64,000 nt of DNA from Actinomycetospora cinnamomea (GCF_003096675.1 NZ_QEKW01000003.1:1-64000); one strand, 5' to 3'; shown: positions 32,650-43,286, counted from the first letter of the stretch. The notes: a model not told the origin generated them from the sequence alone. Numbers and translations: made by a program.

Positions 32650-33129
32650 CTAATGCCCGTGCCCGTGGCCGTGCCCGTGGCCGTGGCCGTGCCCGCCCGA
32701 GGAGCCCCCGCCGTCCCCGGACGACGGTGGCGACGACCCCGACGACCCCGACGACCCCGACGACCCCGATGCGCCGGGCAGGTACGGCTCGCCCTTGCGC
32801 AGGGGCGCACGCTCGTAGCGACCCTCGTGCGCCGCGACGGGGCGGGTGTCCCCGCGCAGCTCCGGGTGCTTGGCCTCGAGACGCTCGCGCTTCTCCCACT
32901 GGCGTTGCAGGCCGGTCACGTACTCCCGGTCGCCGTGGTGGGTGCCCCGCCACGTCTGGGGCATGTACTCCTTGGACGGACCCGGGTCGGCGAGGCCGTG
33001 CAGGGCCGGGCGGGACGGGACCTTGCGCGCCTCCCCGCCGCACTCCGGGCACGGCGGGGTGGGCGCCGAGAGGGCGACCAGACGTTCGAAGCGCACGCCG
33101 CAGTCGCAGCGGTAGTCGTAGATCGGCAC
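32650..33129 (-). CDS. FmdB-type zinc ribbon protein with His/Gly tail
   Basis: A 159-residue protein. Residues 1-42 form an FmdB/CxxC zinc ribbon: PIYDYRCDCGVRFER and PPCPECGGEARK give four cysteine ligands. The middle is charged. The C-terminus has an (SSG)n run followed by GHGHGHGHGHGH, twelve alternating residues that should bind nickel, zinc or copper. These tails are encoded by 9-bp and 6-bp tandem repeats, prone to slippage. FmdB was first noted as a regulator of formamidase; most members have no tested role. It starts 19 nt after the transhydrogenase stop, in the same operon. Confidence 0.84.
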   Translation of the reverse strand: MPIYDYRCDCGVRFERLVALSAPTPPCPECGGEARKVPSRPALHGLADPGPSKEYMPQTWRGTHHGDREYVTGLQRQWEKRERLEAKHPELRGDTRPVAAHEGRYERAPLRKGEPYLPGASGSSGSSGSSGSSPPSSGDGGGSSGGHGHGHGHGHGHGH

Positions 33130-33148
33130 AGCGCCACCAGGCCTCGGG

Positions 33149-34441
33149 TTACCAGTTCTGGATCGACTTCCGGAAGATGTCCGCGATGTCGTCCTCGGTC
33201 GGCATCCGCGGGCAGGTGGCCAGCAGACGCTGCTGCTTCATGGTCCCGTCGACGAGGTCTCCGATGTCGTCCTCGCCGAAGCCGACCTCGCCGATCCCGT
33301 TGGGGATGTGGATGTCGCGCATCAGCTCGGTGACCACGTGCGGCAACTGCTCCGAGGCGTCGTTCTGCTTCTCCGCATCCGGCCCGAGCAACCGCGCGGC
33401 GGTCATGTGCCGGTCGGGGGCGGAGGAGAAGCTGAACCGGAACGCCTCCGGCGCGGTCAGCGACACCGACATGCCGTGCGGCACCATCGGCTCGTCCTGC
33501 GGGTAGCCCGCGGGACGGAAGTCGCGCACCTGGCCGGCGATCGGGTAGGCGTTGGCGTGGGGGATGTGCACCCCGGAGTTGCCGAAGCCCATCCCCGCGA
33601 ACGTCGCCGCCATCATCATGTCCATGCGGGCGTCGACGTCCTCCTCGCCCCGCTCCACCGCCGTGCGGAACGAGCGCGCGAGCAGCGTCATGGACTTCTC
33701 GCACCACAGGTCGGAGACCGGGTTGGAGCCGCAGTAGGTCACCCGCTCCTCGGGCTTCTTGCGGTCGAAGCTCGTGTACCAGCGCGCGGTGTAGGACTCG
33801 AGTGCGTGGCAGACGATGTCCATGCCCGCCGACGCCGTGACCTCCGGCGGCAGGGTCATCGTCAGCAGCGGGTCGACCACGGCCATGGTCGGGCGCAGAC
33901 GCCAGTGGCTGATGCCGGTCTTCACCCGCAGTGAGAGCACGTCGAGGATGCACATCGCCGTGGACTCCGAGCCCGTGCCCGCAGTGGTGGGCACCGCGAT
34001 GAGCGGCTTGAGCTGGCCCGGCGGCACCTGGGCCTTGCCGACCGGCTTGTTGATGTAGTCCATCAGGTCGCCGGGGTAGGTCGTCAGCAGGTTGACGGCC
34101 TTGGCGGTGTCGATGGCCGAGCCGCCGCCGACCGCGACGAACCCGTCCCACGGACCCTGCTCCGTGGCGTAGCCGACGGCCTTGTTCATCGAGTCGTCGG
34201 TGGGCTCGACGTGCACGCCGTCGAAGATCTCGACGGTCATGTCGTAGCGGCGGATCTGGTCGGCGATGCGGTCGGGCAGGCCCGTCTGCTGCATGCCGGG
34301 GTCCGTGATGAGCAGGATGCGCTGCGCCCCGTACTGGGACAGGTCGAAGCCGATCTCGTCACAGGCGCCGGCGCCGAACTTCAGCGGCGGGGCGCCCCAC
34401 GTGAACACCGACTCTTCGGTGGGGACCGGGGGGACGCTCAT
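33149..34441 (-). CDS. Iron-containing alcohol dehydrogenase, hydroxyacid-oxoacid transhydrogenase (ADHFE1-like)
   Basis: A 430-residue group III alcohol dehydrogenase. GGGSAIDTAKAV binds NAD; metal ligands are the Asp and His of GMDIVCHALESY, with further histidines in MVPHGMSVSL and HIPHANAYP. Gene-specific segments (TWGAPPLKFGAGACDEIGFD, WYTSFDRKKPEERVTY) fit hydroxyacid-oxoacid transhydrogenase, which converts 4-hydroxybutyrate to succinate semialdehyde while reducing 2-oxoglutarate, better than NDMA-dependent methanol dehydrogenase. It lies 16 nt after a lactonase-like gene. Together they resemble the blcC/blcB part of gamma-butyrolactone catabolism. Start ATG with GGAG 10 nt upstream. 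Confidence 0.82.
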   Translation of the reverse strand: MSVPPVPTEESVFTWGAPPLKFGAGACDEIGFDLSQYGAQRILLITDPGMQQTGLPDRIADQIRRYDMTVEIFDGVHVEPTDDSMNKAVGYATEQGPWDGFVAVGGGSAIDTAKAVNLLTTYPGDLMDYINKPVGKAQVPPGQLKPLIAVPTTAGTGSESTAMCILDVLSLRVKTGISHWRLRPTMAVVDPLLTMTLPPEVTASAGMDIVCHALESYTARWYTSFDRKKPEERVTYCGSNPVSDLWCEKSMTLLARSFRTAVERGEEDVDARMDMMMAATFAGMGFGNSGVHIPHANAYPIAGQVRDFRPAGYPQDEPMVPHGMSVSLTAPEAFRFSFSSAPDRHMTAARLLGPDAEKQNDASEQLPHVVTELMRDIHIPNGIGEVGFGEDDIGDLVDGTMKQQRLLATCPRMPTEDDIADIFRKSIQNW

Positions 34442-34457
34442 GGGGGTGGAGCTCCGA

Positions 34458-35279
34458 TCAGGTGTAGTGGCCGCCGTTGCCCACGGTCTTGAGCTGCCGG
34501 ATCTGGTCGGGGTCGTGGCCGAAGACCACGGTCGCGTCCGTCTCCTCCGCGATGCCGCGGATCTTCTCGACGGACGAGTAGAACTGGCCCATGTCGTTGA
34601 CGATGGCCGCCGGCGTGGTGGGCGGGCCGTAGCTCTCCCCCATGTACACCGCGTCCGAGGTGAAGATCATGGTGCCGGTGTCGGGCAGGTCGACGCGCAT
34701 CGACATGCATCCAGGGGTGTGCCCCGGTGTCTGCAACAGCGTCACCCCGGGCAGGAACTCGGTGTCGCCCGAGACCGTCTCCCAGTTCAGGTCCTGGTAG
34801 TCGGTCTTGAGGTGGGCGCCGGTGAAGAGCCCGTCGAACCCGAACGCGAACTCCTTCTCCTTGTCGCTGCAGACGAGCTTCGCGGAGGAGTCCTTGAACA
34901 TGTCGGCGTTGCCGCAGTGGTCGAAGTGCAGGTGCGAGAGCACCACGTAGTCGATCTGGTCGGTGCCGATGCCGAGCTGGCGCAGCCGCGAGTCGAGGAA
35001 CTCCTCCTCGCTGACCTTCTCGTACGGGAAGAAGTCCTGCAGGCCCGTCGGGCCCCACCGCTCCTCCCAGTCCCGCGGGCAGCTCGTGTCCCACAGCAGG
35101 GTGCCGTCGGGGGTCTCGACGAGGACGCAGTGGGTGGGGACGTCGGCCCACTCGGTGGGCTGGTCACGCATCTGGCGGGGGCGGATCGAACGCCCGGGCT
35201 TGAGCAGCAACCACGTGAGGTCCGCGGTCATCGCCCCGCAGTCCAGGATGCTGACCTTGATCTCGCCGCTCGCCGCCAT
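34458..35279 (-). CDS. Metallo-beta-lactamase-fold lactonase (N-acyl homoserine / gamma-butyrolactonase type)
   Basis: A 273-residue MBL-fold hydrolase. The zinc motif HxHxDH is in VVLSHLHFDHCGNAD near residue 105, with further ligands at TPGHTPGC (His), TSDAVY (Asp) and FGHDPDQ (His). Length, the early LDCGAMTADLTW and the conserved tyrosine-bearing loop place it with AiiA/AttM-type lactonases, which open homoserine lactones or gamma-butyrolactone. Operon partner downstream is a 4-hydroxybutyrate-oxidising type enzyme, so gamma-butyrolactone is the likelier substrate. ATG at 35279 has GGAGG 8 nt upstream. A promoter with internal palindrome lies 92 nt before it. Confidence 0.85.
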   Translation of the reverse strand: MAASGEIKVSILDCGAMTADLTWLLLKPGRSIRPRQMRDQPTEWADVPTHCVLVETPDGTLLWDTSCPRDWEERWGPTGLQDFFPYEKVSEEEFLDSRLRQLGIGTDQIDYVVLSHLHFDHCGNADMFKDSSAKLVCSDKEKEFAFGFDGLFTGAHLKTDYQDLNWETVSGDTEFLPGVTLLQTPGHTPGCMSMRVDLPDTGTMIFTSDAVYMGESYGPPTTPAAIVNDMGQFYSSVEKIRGIAEETDATVVFGHDPDQIRQLKTVGNGGHYT

Positions 35280-35370
35280 TGAGGGATCCTCCGGGGTGCC
35301 ACGTGCAGATGGGGGAACACGGCCGGGTCGCCGCACGACGATGCATGCAACACCGACCACGTGACGCCGG

Positions 35371-35399
35371 ACACTAGCCACGCCGACGATCATCGGCAA
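35371..35399 (-). promoter_or_regulatory. Promoter TTGCCG-N17-TAGTGT with palindrome in the spacer
   Basis: On the minus strand TTGCCG (35394-35399) and TAGTGT (35371-35376) are exactly 17 nt apart, upstream of the lactonase operon. A near-perfect 14-bp palindrome (35383-35396, 12 of 14 symmetric) fills the spacer and overlaps the -35 box, the classic position for a repressor site. Confidence 0.5.
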
Positions 35400-35423
35400 C
35401 AGGGCGCGGAGGGCTCCCCCGCC

Positions 35424-36482
35424 TCAGCGCGTGGGCCTCGCGGCGGGCTCGCAGCAGCCCGGGTGGCACGGGGTGCCGTTGCACCCCACCCCCGCACGCG
35501 GCCCGGTCCCGAGCTCGCGGACCGGCGCCGCGTCGGTCTGCTCGGCGATCAGCTCGACGACCATCTCGACGAAGCGCGGGTCGGAGCCGGCGCTCGCGGC
35601 GCGGGCGAAGCCCATGCCCAGCTTCTCGGCGTGCGCGGCGGCTTCGTTGTCGAGGTCCCAGACCACCTCGAGGTGGTCGGAGACGAAGCCGACCGGGCTC
35701 ACGACGACGGCACCGACCCCGCGGTCGTGCAGGTCGTCCAGGTGGTCGACGATGTCCGGCTCGAGCCACGGGATCTGCGGGGGGCCGGAGCGCGACTGCC
35801 ACACGAGGTCGTGCTCGGACGTCCCGACGGCGTCGGCGACGAGGCGGGCGGCCTCGGTCATCTGCCGCGAGTACCGGTGCCCGCCCTCCTCGGGCGGCCC
35901 GGCGGTGCGGTCGGCCGAGAGCGGGATGGAGTGCGCGGTGAACACGAGCCGGGCGTCGTGCCCCGCGTCGAGGCGCTCGCGTGCCGCGCGCACCCCGTCG
36001 GCGACGGACGCGACGAACAGCGGGTGGTCGTAGAAGTGGCGCAGCTTGACGAGGTCCGGCGCCGACCCGGTCCGCTCGATCGCGGCCTCCCGGGCCCGGG
36101 CGATGTCCTCGTGGTACTGACGGCAGGCCGAGTACCCGCCGTAGGCGCTGGTCGCGAACACGAGCGCGCGGCGCACGCCGTCGCGCGCCATCCCGGTCAC
36201 CGTGTCCGCGGCGAGGGGGTGCCAGTTGCGGTTGCCGAAGTACACCGGCAGGTCCCGCCCGGACTCCCGCAGCGCCCGTGACAGGTCGGCGACCAGGCGG
36301 CGGTTCAGCTCGTTGATCGGGCTCACGCCGCCGAAGTGCTGGTAGTGCTCCTCGACCGCGTCGAGGCGCTCGGGCGGCACGCCCCGCCCGCGGGTGACGT
36401 TCTCGAGGAACGGTCGCACCTCGTCCGGGCCCTCGGGTCCGCCGAAGGACAGCACCAGCACGGCGTCGTAGGGGTCGCTCAC
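35424..36482 (-). CDS. hemH: Coproporphyrin/protoporphyrin ferrochelatase with C-terminal Fe-S cysteines
   Basis: A 352-residue ferrochelatase that inserts Fe2+ into the porphyrin ring; in actinobacteria the substrate is coproporphyrin III (CpfC). It opens YDAVLVLSFGGPEGPDEVRPFL, has the catalytic histidine in VFTAHSIPLS and glutamate in SDHLEVVWDLD. The C-terminal CNGTPCHPGCCEP supplies the cysteines that ligate a [2Fe-2S] cluster in the mycobacterial enzyme. It follows inhA by 37 nt, matching fabG1-inhA-hemZ of M. tuberculosis. Start GTG 36482 gives the conserved N-terminus. Confidence 0.95.
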   Translation of the reverse strand: MSDPYDAVLVLSFGGPEGPDEVRPFLENVTRGRGVPPERLDAVEEHYQHFGGVSPINELNRRLVADLSRALRESGRDLPVYFGNRNWHPLAADTVTGMARDGVRRALVFATSAYGGYSACRQYHEDIARAREAAIERTGSAPDLVKLRHFYDHPLFVASVADGVRAARERLDAGHDARLVFTAHSIPLSADRTAGPPEEGGHRYSRQMTEAARLVADAVGTSEHDLVWQSRSGPPQIPWLEPDIVDHLDDLHDRGVGAVVVSPVGFVSDHLEVVWDLDNEAAAHAEKLGMGFARAASAGSDPRFVEMVVELIAEQTDAAPVRELGTGPRAGVGCNGTPCHPGCCEPAARPTR

Positions 36483-36519
36483 GACCCCAGCATCCCCCCG
36501 GATCCGGCGAGCTACACGG

Positions 36520-37287
36520 TCAGGCGCCCATGGCGTGGTAGCCGCCGTCGGCGTGGACGACCTCCCCGGTGGTGGCCGGCAGCCAGTCGGAGAGCAGCGC
36601 GCAGATGGTCTTCGCCACCGGCGTCGGGTCGGCGAGGTCCCAGCCCAGCGGCGAGCGCTGCACCCAGGCCTCCTCGAAGGTGTCGAAGCCGGGGATCGAC
36701 TTCGCGGCCATGGTGCGCACCGGGCCGGCGGCGACGAGGTTCGCGCGGATGCCCTCGGGGCCGAGGTCGCGCGCGAGGTAGCGGGTGGTGGCCTCGAGCG
36801 CGGCCTTGGCCACACCCATCCAGTCGTAGCCGGGCCAGGCGACGGTGTTGTCGAAGTCCATGCCGACCAGCGACGAACCGCGGCCCAGCAGAGGCCTGCA
36901 GGCCATCGCGAGGGACTTGAACGAGTACGCCGAGACCTCGACGGCGGTGGCGACGTCGGACCACTGCGTGTGCAGGAAGTTGCCGCCGAGCGCCTCCATG
37001 GGCGCGAAGCCGATCGAGTGCAGCACGCCGTCGAGGCCGTCGACGTGCTCGCGGACGTTGTCGGCGAGGGCGTCCAGGTGCTCCTGGTTCTGCACGTCCA
37101 GCTCGATCACCGGCGCCTCCTGCGGGAGGCGCTGCGCGACGCGCTTGACCAGCGACAGGCGCCCGAAACCGGTGAGCACCACCGTCGCCCCCGCCTCCTG
37201 AGCGGCCTTCGCCGCGTGGAAGGCGATCGAGGCGTCGGTGATGATCCCCGTGACGAGGACGCGCTTGCCCTCGAGCAGGCCTGTCAT
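36520..37287 (-). CDS. inhA: Enoyl-ACP reductase InhA
   Basis: A 255-residue NADH-dependent enoyl-ACP reductase of the FAS-II system. GKRVLVTGIITDASIAFHAA contains the altered GxxxxxxSxA cofactor motif of InhA. HSIGFAP holds the isoniazid-NAD adduct region (Ser94 in M. tuberculosis), and the active-site Tyr and Lys are in YDWMGVAKAALE. PATTGEVVHADGGYHAMG is the standard end. Substrates would be long-chain enoyl-ACPs for membrane or mycolate-type lipids. It follows fabG by 21 nt and precedes ferrochelatase. Whether this organism makes mycolates cannot be told from this window. Confidence 0.95.
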   Translation of the reverse strand: MTGLLEGKRVLVTGIITDASIAFHAAKAAQEAGATVVLTGFGRLSLVKRVAQRLPQEAPVIELDVQNQEHLDALADNVREHVDGLDGVLHSIGFAPMEALGGNFLHTQWSDVATAVEVSAYSFKSLAMACRPLLGRGSSLVGMDFDNTVAWPGYDWMGVAKAALEATTRYLARDLGPEGIRANLVAAGPVRTMAAKSIPGFDTFEEAWVQRSPLGWDLADPTPVAKTICALLSDWLPATTGEVVHADGGYHAMGA

Positions 37288-37308
37288 GTGTCTCCTCGGT
37301 GATCGGTT

Positions 37309-39099
<1,791 letters not shown>

Positions 39100-39103
<4 letters not shown>

Positions 39104-40269
39104 GCCCTCCCGAACGGGCCGGGGGACGCCGCGGAACGGAGCTCGATCCCGGCATCGGGAGACGCCCCGGGAGATGTCGCGGCCCCGGGAGCGGGCGTCG
39201 GCACCCGCCCCGTGGTGGCCCCGCCCGACCAGCCGCGCTTGCGGGCGACGGCGAAGCGCACGACGTCGGCGACCCAGTCGCGGTCGGTGCGCAGGACGAG
39301 GTGCGCCGCGCCGGCCCCGCGCAGCGCCGCGGCGACCCGGGCCCGGTGCGCGGCGGCCTCGGCGGCGAAGCGCCGGCGCAGCGTCGCCGTCGTGGTCACC
39401 TCGCGGCGGTGCCCCGTCTCGGGGTCGGCGAGCACCACCGTGCCCACGTCGGGCAGCTCCTCGTCGCGGGGGTCGACCACCTCGACCGCCAGCAGGTCGT
39501 GACGGGCCCGCAGTGCCCGCAACGCGCGCTCCCAGTCCACGTCGCCGAGGAAGTCGGACACCACGACCACCAACCCGCGCCGTCGCGGCGGGCGACGCAG
39601 CGCCTCGAGCGCCCCGGGCAGGTCGCCGCGCGTGCCCTCCGGGGCCGGCGGGGTGCCGGCGATCCGGCGCAGCAGCTCGCGCGCCGCGGTCTCCCCGCCG
39701 CGCGCGGGCAGGCGCTCGGTCCGCGCGCCGGTGGCGACCACGGCGCCGACGCGGTTGCCCCCGCCGCGGGTGAGGTGGACGACCGCCGCGCACGCCGCGA
39801 CCACGAGGTCGCGCTTCTCGCAGGCCGCGGTGCCGAAGTCGAGGCTCGGCGAGAGGTCGACGACGAGCTGCGTCTCGAGCTCGCGGTCGGCGATGGTCTC
39901 GCGGATGTGCGGCTCGGTGGTGCGCGCGGTGACCGCCCAGTCCATGCGGCGCACGTCGTCGCCGGGCTGGTAGGGCCGCGGCTCCCCCGGCTCGGTGCCG
40001 GGGCCCGGCACGAGACCGAGGTGGTTGCCCTGCAGCAGCCCGTCGAGGCGGCGGCGGACCGTGAGCTCCAGGGTGCGCAGCGAGGCCGCCAGGCGGGCCT
40101 GGGCCCGCTCGCCCGAGACGTCCCCCGCGGTCACCGGCGCCGGCGAGGTCGGCGGCGGCGCCCACTCCGGACGCACCTCGCCGGCCGGCGTCGTCGCCGG
40201 GGGCGCAGCCGGAGGTCGCGGCCCGGGGTTGGGCACCCGCGCCGCCGGTGTGTCGTCGTGCTGTGTCAC
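39100..40269 (-). CDS. DUF58 domain protein (Rv1480-like)
   Basis: A 389-residue soluble DUF58 protein. A Pro-rich N-terminus of 45 residues precedes the fold; DUF58 signature is YQPGDDVRRMDWAVTARTTE followed by ETQLVVDLSPSLDFGT, a degenerate VWA start. Unlike the DUF58 protein at 7346, this one has no N-terminal membrane helices, so the two paralogues should act in different places. In M. tuberculosis the neighbour MoxR1 region is essential for normal growth in some screens; no biochemical role is set. Start 10 nt after the MoxR stop on the same strand. Confidence 0.9.
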
Positions 40270-40279
40270 GGGTCCGGGA

Positions 40280-41380
40280 TCATCGTCCCGCCGCCGGCAC
40301 CGGGGCGGGGCCCATGCCGACCGGGCGCGCCGACACCTGGGGCAGCGGGACGGTCTGCAGCACGCGCGTCACGACGTGGTCGACCGGGACGCCGTCGGCC
40401 AGCGCGTCGTACGAGAGCACGAGGCGGTGGCGCAGCACGTCCGGGGCGATGTCCACGACGTCCTGGGGCAGCACGTAGTCGCGCCCGCGGACCAGGGCGA
40501 GCGCGCGGGCGCCCGCGATGATCCCCAGCGACGCGCGCGGCGAGGCGCCGTAGGCCACCCAGCCGCCCACATCGGTCATGCCGTGCTCGGCGGGCGCACG
40601 CGTGGCCACGACGAGGCGCACGACGTAGTCGACGAGCGCGTGGTGCACGAACACCTGCGCCGCGACGTCCTGGAGCCGGCGCAGCTCGCCGGGGTCGAGC
40701 ACGCGGTGCGGCGAGGGCGGGCTCACGCCCATCCGGTAGACGATCTCGCGCTCCTCGTCGGCCGTCGGGTACTCGACGAGGATCTTGAACAGGAAGCGGT
40801 CGCGCTGCGCCTCGGGCAGCGGGTAGACACCCTCGTTCTCGATCGGGTTCTGCGTGGCGAGCACGAGGAACGGGTCGGGCATCGGATGCGTCTCGCCGCC
40901 GATGGAGACGTGGCGCTCGGCCATCACCTCGAGCATCGCCGACTGCACCTTCGCCGGCGCACGGTTGATCTCGTCGGCCAGCACGAAGTTCGAGACGACC
41001 GGCCCGAGCTCGACGTCGAACTCCTCGCGGCCCTGGCGGTAGATCCGCGTGCCGAGGATGTCCGCGGGCACGAGGTCGGGGGTGAACTGGATACGGGCGA
41101 ACGATCCGCCCACGACGCGCGCGAACGTCTCCACCGCGAGCGTCTTCGCCACCCCGGGCACACCCTCGAGCAGGAGGTGGCCCTTGGCCAGCAACCCGAC
41201 GAGCATCCGCTCGACGAGCCGGTCCTGGCCGACGATGACGCGCTTGACCTCGAGCACGGTGCGCTCGAGCTGCTCGGCGTCGTGCGCCGGCGTGGCCTGC
41301 TGCGTCTCCTGGTCGAACGCTCGAGCTCCTCGGTCGGCGTGCTCCCTCGGACGCTGCGTCTCCCCGGGCTGATCGGTCAC
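40280..41380 (-). CDS. moxR1: MoxR family AAA+ ATPase (MoxR1-like)
   Basis: A 366-residue AAA+ ATPase. Walker A GVPGVAKTL, Walker B FVLADEINRAPAKVQ, sensor 1 in LATQNPIENEGVYPLPEAQ, and the lid motif ASPRASLGIIAGARALAL. The first 35 residues are polar and disordered (QPGETQRPREHADRGA). It likely acts on the VWA and DUF58 proteins encoded behind it. GTG 41380 is chosen because GGGAGGG lies 6 nt upstream and because upstream in-frame codons give Pro-rich junk. RipA-like gene lies 166 nt beyond on the same strand. Confidence 0.94.
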   Translation of the reverse strand: MTDQPGETQRPREHADRGARAFDQETQQATPAHDAEQLERTVLEVKRVIVGQDRLVERMLVGLLAKGHLLLEGVPGVAKTLAVETFARVVGGSFARIQFTPDLVPADILGTRIYRQGREEFDVELGPVVSNFVLADEINRAPAKVQSAMLEVMAERHVSIGGETHPMPDPFLVLATQNPIENEGVYPLPEAQRDRFLFKILVEYPTADEEREIVYRMGVSPPSPHRVLDPGELRRLQDVAAQVFVHHALVDYVVRLVVATRAPAEHGMTDVGGWVAYGASPRASLGIIAGARALALVRGRDYVLPQDVVDIAPDVLRHRLVLSYDALADGVPVDHVVTRVLQTVPLPQVSARPVGMGPAPVPAAGR

Positions 41381-41546
41381 CCCGCGTCCCTCCCCGATCG
41401 CCCCGGCGTCCGCCGGTGGCAGTCGCTGTCCCACGGTCCCCACCGGACGTGGGCGTCCGGGGCGGCACGGTACCCGCCACGCGTCCAGGCAACGGGACGG
41501 CCGGTGAGGGTGCCGTGAACGCCTCGGTCGGCACGGTCCCGGGTGG

Positions 41547-42890
41547 TCAGAGCAGCCGGGTCACGGTCGGGACGATCTCGTCGTCCAGCCGCAGGGACGT
41601 GATCCGGACGGTCTTCCCCGACTCGGGGGCCTCGACCATCTGGTCCTCGCCGTTCACCCTGCCCAGGTAGAGCGCGACGTGGTGCACCGCGCCCGCCCCG
41701 TCGTCCTCGGCCCAGAACAGCAGGTCGCCGGGACGTCGCTCCGCCAGCGGCACCCGCGGCCCCGCCTCGGCCTGGTAGCCGCTGTAGTGCGGCAGGTCCT
41801 TCCCGGCGGCGGCGAACGCGTAGATCATCAGCCCGGAGCAGTCGAACCCGGTCTTCGCGAAGTCGCCGAAGCTGTCGGCCACGCCCCCGTCACGGATGCC
41901 CAGGGTCGGACCCTCGGCGTCGCCGCCGCCCCAGGCGTAGACGACGCCGAGCTGCGAGAGGGCCCGTTCGAGGACGGTGCGGACCTCGTCGCTCATCCCG
42001 GTCGTGTCGACGCCGGCGGCGGCCAGCGGGTCCTCCGCGGCGTCCGGTGTCGTCGCGGCGAGCCGGATTCGCTCGTCGCGGGCCGCCTCGCGGGCGCTCG
42101 CGGCCTCGTCGAACGCCTCGGCGCGCTCCCGCTGGGCCGCGAGTGCCGGGTCGGCGGCCTCGAGCTCGGCCAGGCGCGCCTCGGCGGCGTCGCGTTCCGC
42201 GCCGAGCTCGCGCAGCCGCGCGGACTGGGCGTCGGTGTCCGTGCGCACCCGCGCCAGCTCGGCGTCCGCGGCTGCGCGGGCCTCCGCGGCGCGGGCGGCG
42301 GCCGTGTCGGCCTCCTCCCGGGCGGCCCGGGCCCGGGAGTCGGCGTTGGCCGCCTCGATCCGCGCCAGCTCGGCCCGCTCGAGCGCCTCCCGCTGGTCGG
42401 CCGTCACGACCTCACGCAGGTGCGCCCGCGCCGCGACGTCGTCGGGGCCCGCCGCACCGGAGAGCACCGAGAGCGGGCCGAGGACGTCGGCCTGCTGGAA
42501 CCACGCGGTGATCCACGCGTCGACGTCGGCCCGGGCGCGCTCGGCGGCGGCCACGGCCGCGTCGGCGCCCCGCCGGCTCTCCTCGGCGGCGCGGCGGGCC
42601 TCGTCCGCGCGCTGCCGGGCGGCGGTGTCGTCGGCGAGGGCGCGGTTGGCGAGTTCCTGGCGCTCGCCGAGGTCCTCGGTGAGGGCGTCCAGCGCGGCGC
42701 GTGCGGAGGCGATGCGGGCCACCAGCGAACCCGCCTCCCCGGCCCGGTCGGTGGCGGGATCCGGGGACGGGGGCGGCGTCGGCGGCACCGGCGTCGCCGG
42801 TCCGGCGAGCGCGGCGGGTGCGGCGGGTGCGGTGAGCAGCAGCGAGAGGAGGAGGCCGACCAGGACCGCGGGGGTGCGCAGGGCGGGCAC
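41547..42890 (-). CDS. Secreted NlpC/P60 endopeptidase with coiled coil (RipA-like)
   Basis: A 447-residue exported peptidoglycan endopeptidase. A signal peptide (LVGLLLSLLLTAPAAPAALA) covers residues 8-28, then a Pro-rich stretch, a long Ala/Glu/Arg coiled coil at about 50-275 (ADDTAARQRADEARRAAEES), and a C-terminal NlpC/P60 domain with catalytic Cys in TGFDCSGLM, His in VHHVALYLG and a third polar residue further on. It would cut D-Glu-mDAP bonds at division sites; the coiled coil inhibits or localises RipA. Position beside moxR1 and opposite aconitase equals Rv1477. RipB and Rv1476 are absent. GTG 42890 has GGAGGA 5 nt upstream. Confidence 0.9.
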   Translation of the reverse strand: MPALRTPAVLVGLLLSLLLTAPAAPAALAGPATPVPPTPPPSPDPATDRAGEAGSLVARIASARAALDALTEDLGERQELANRALADDTAARQRADEARRAAEESRRGADAAVAAAERARADVDAWITAWFQQADVLGPLSVLSGAAGPDDVAARAHLREVVTADQREALERAELARIEAANADSRARAAREEADTAAARAAEARAAADAELARVRTDTDAQSARLRELGAERDAAEARLAELEAADPALAAQRERAEAFDEAASAREAARDERIRLAATTPDAAEDPLAAAGVDTTGMSDEVRTVLERALSQLGVVYAWGGGDAEGPTLGIRDGGVADSFGDFAKTGFDCSGLMIYAFAAAGKDLPHYSGYQAEAGPRVPLAERRPGDLLFWAEDDGAGAVHHVALYLGRVNGEDQMVEAPESGKTVRITSLRLDDEIVPTVTRLL

Positions 42891-43286
42891 GCCGTCCTCC
42901 TCCGTCGGGCTCGTGGCGGGCCCGTGCACCCTGGACGGCGGTGACGCCCCGGGTGCGGACCGACACGCGCTGGTGTGGTGCGCATCGCCCGGGTGGGTGG
43001 CGTGATCACGCTCGCCCGTGGCGCGCGTGGGCCGCCCCGCCGCAGGTCGCGGCCTAGACTGGGACGGGTCGGGAGTGCGCCGCCCGGGCGGGTGCGCGAG
43101 ACTCCGGACCGACCCCCGGGTCGAGCGTCGTCGACACAGCGGACCACCACCTCGAGGCGTCCCGTTCGGACCCGCCGCGGCGCGGGAACCCGGAGGGGCC
43201 GCCCGGCGACGCCGCCGGGACCCACCGACCCCGGAGCGCGGACGAGCGCCACCCACCCGCCGCGCCCGTGAGGAACAAGGAGGAAC
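42891..43286. other. 396-nt divergent control region between ripA-like and acnA genes
   Basis: No gene is convincing here. It holds the ribosome site of the RipA-like gene (GGAGGAGG next to 42895), a TAGACT hexamer at 43055-43060 that fits an actinobacterial -10 box for acnA, and GGAGGAAC before 43287. If TAGACT is used, acnA has a leader of about 220 nt, long for this window and a possible place for iron or redox control. I see no clear IdeR box or strong hairpin. Confidence 0.5.
43055..43060 (+). promoter_or_regulatory. Candidate -10 box of acnA
   Basis: TAGACT, one of the best -10 matches in the window, in the divergent region upstream of acnA. No TTGAC-like -35 is visible 17 nt upstream. 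Confidence 0.4.

Noticed and set aside
33149-34441. NDMA-dependent methanol dehydrogenase for the iron-containing dehydrogenase
   Set aside because: The gene-specific blocks do not match the methanol enzyme I can recall from Amycolatopsis and fit the ADHFE1-type transhydrogenase better; the lactonase neighbour agrees.
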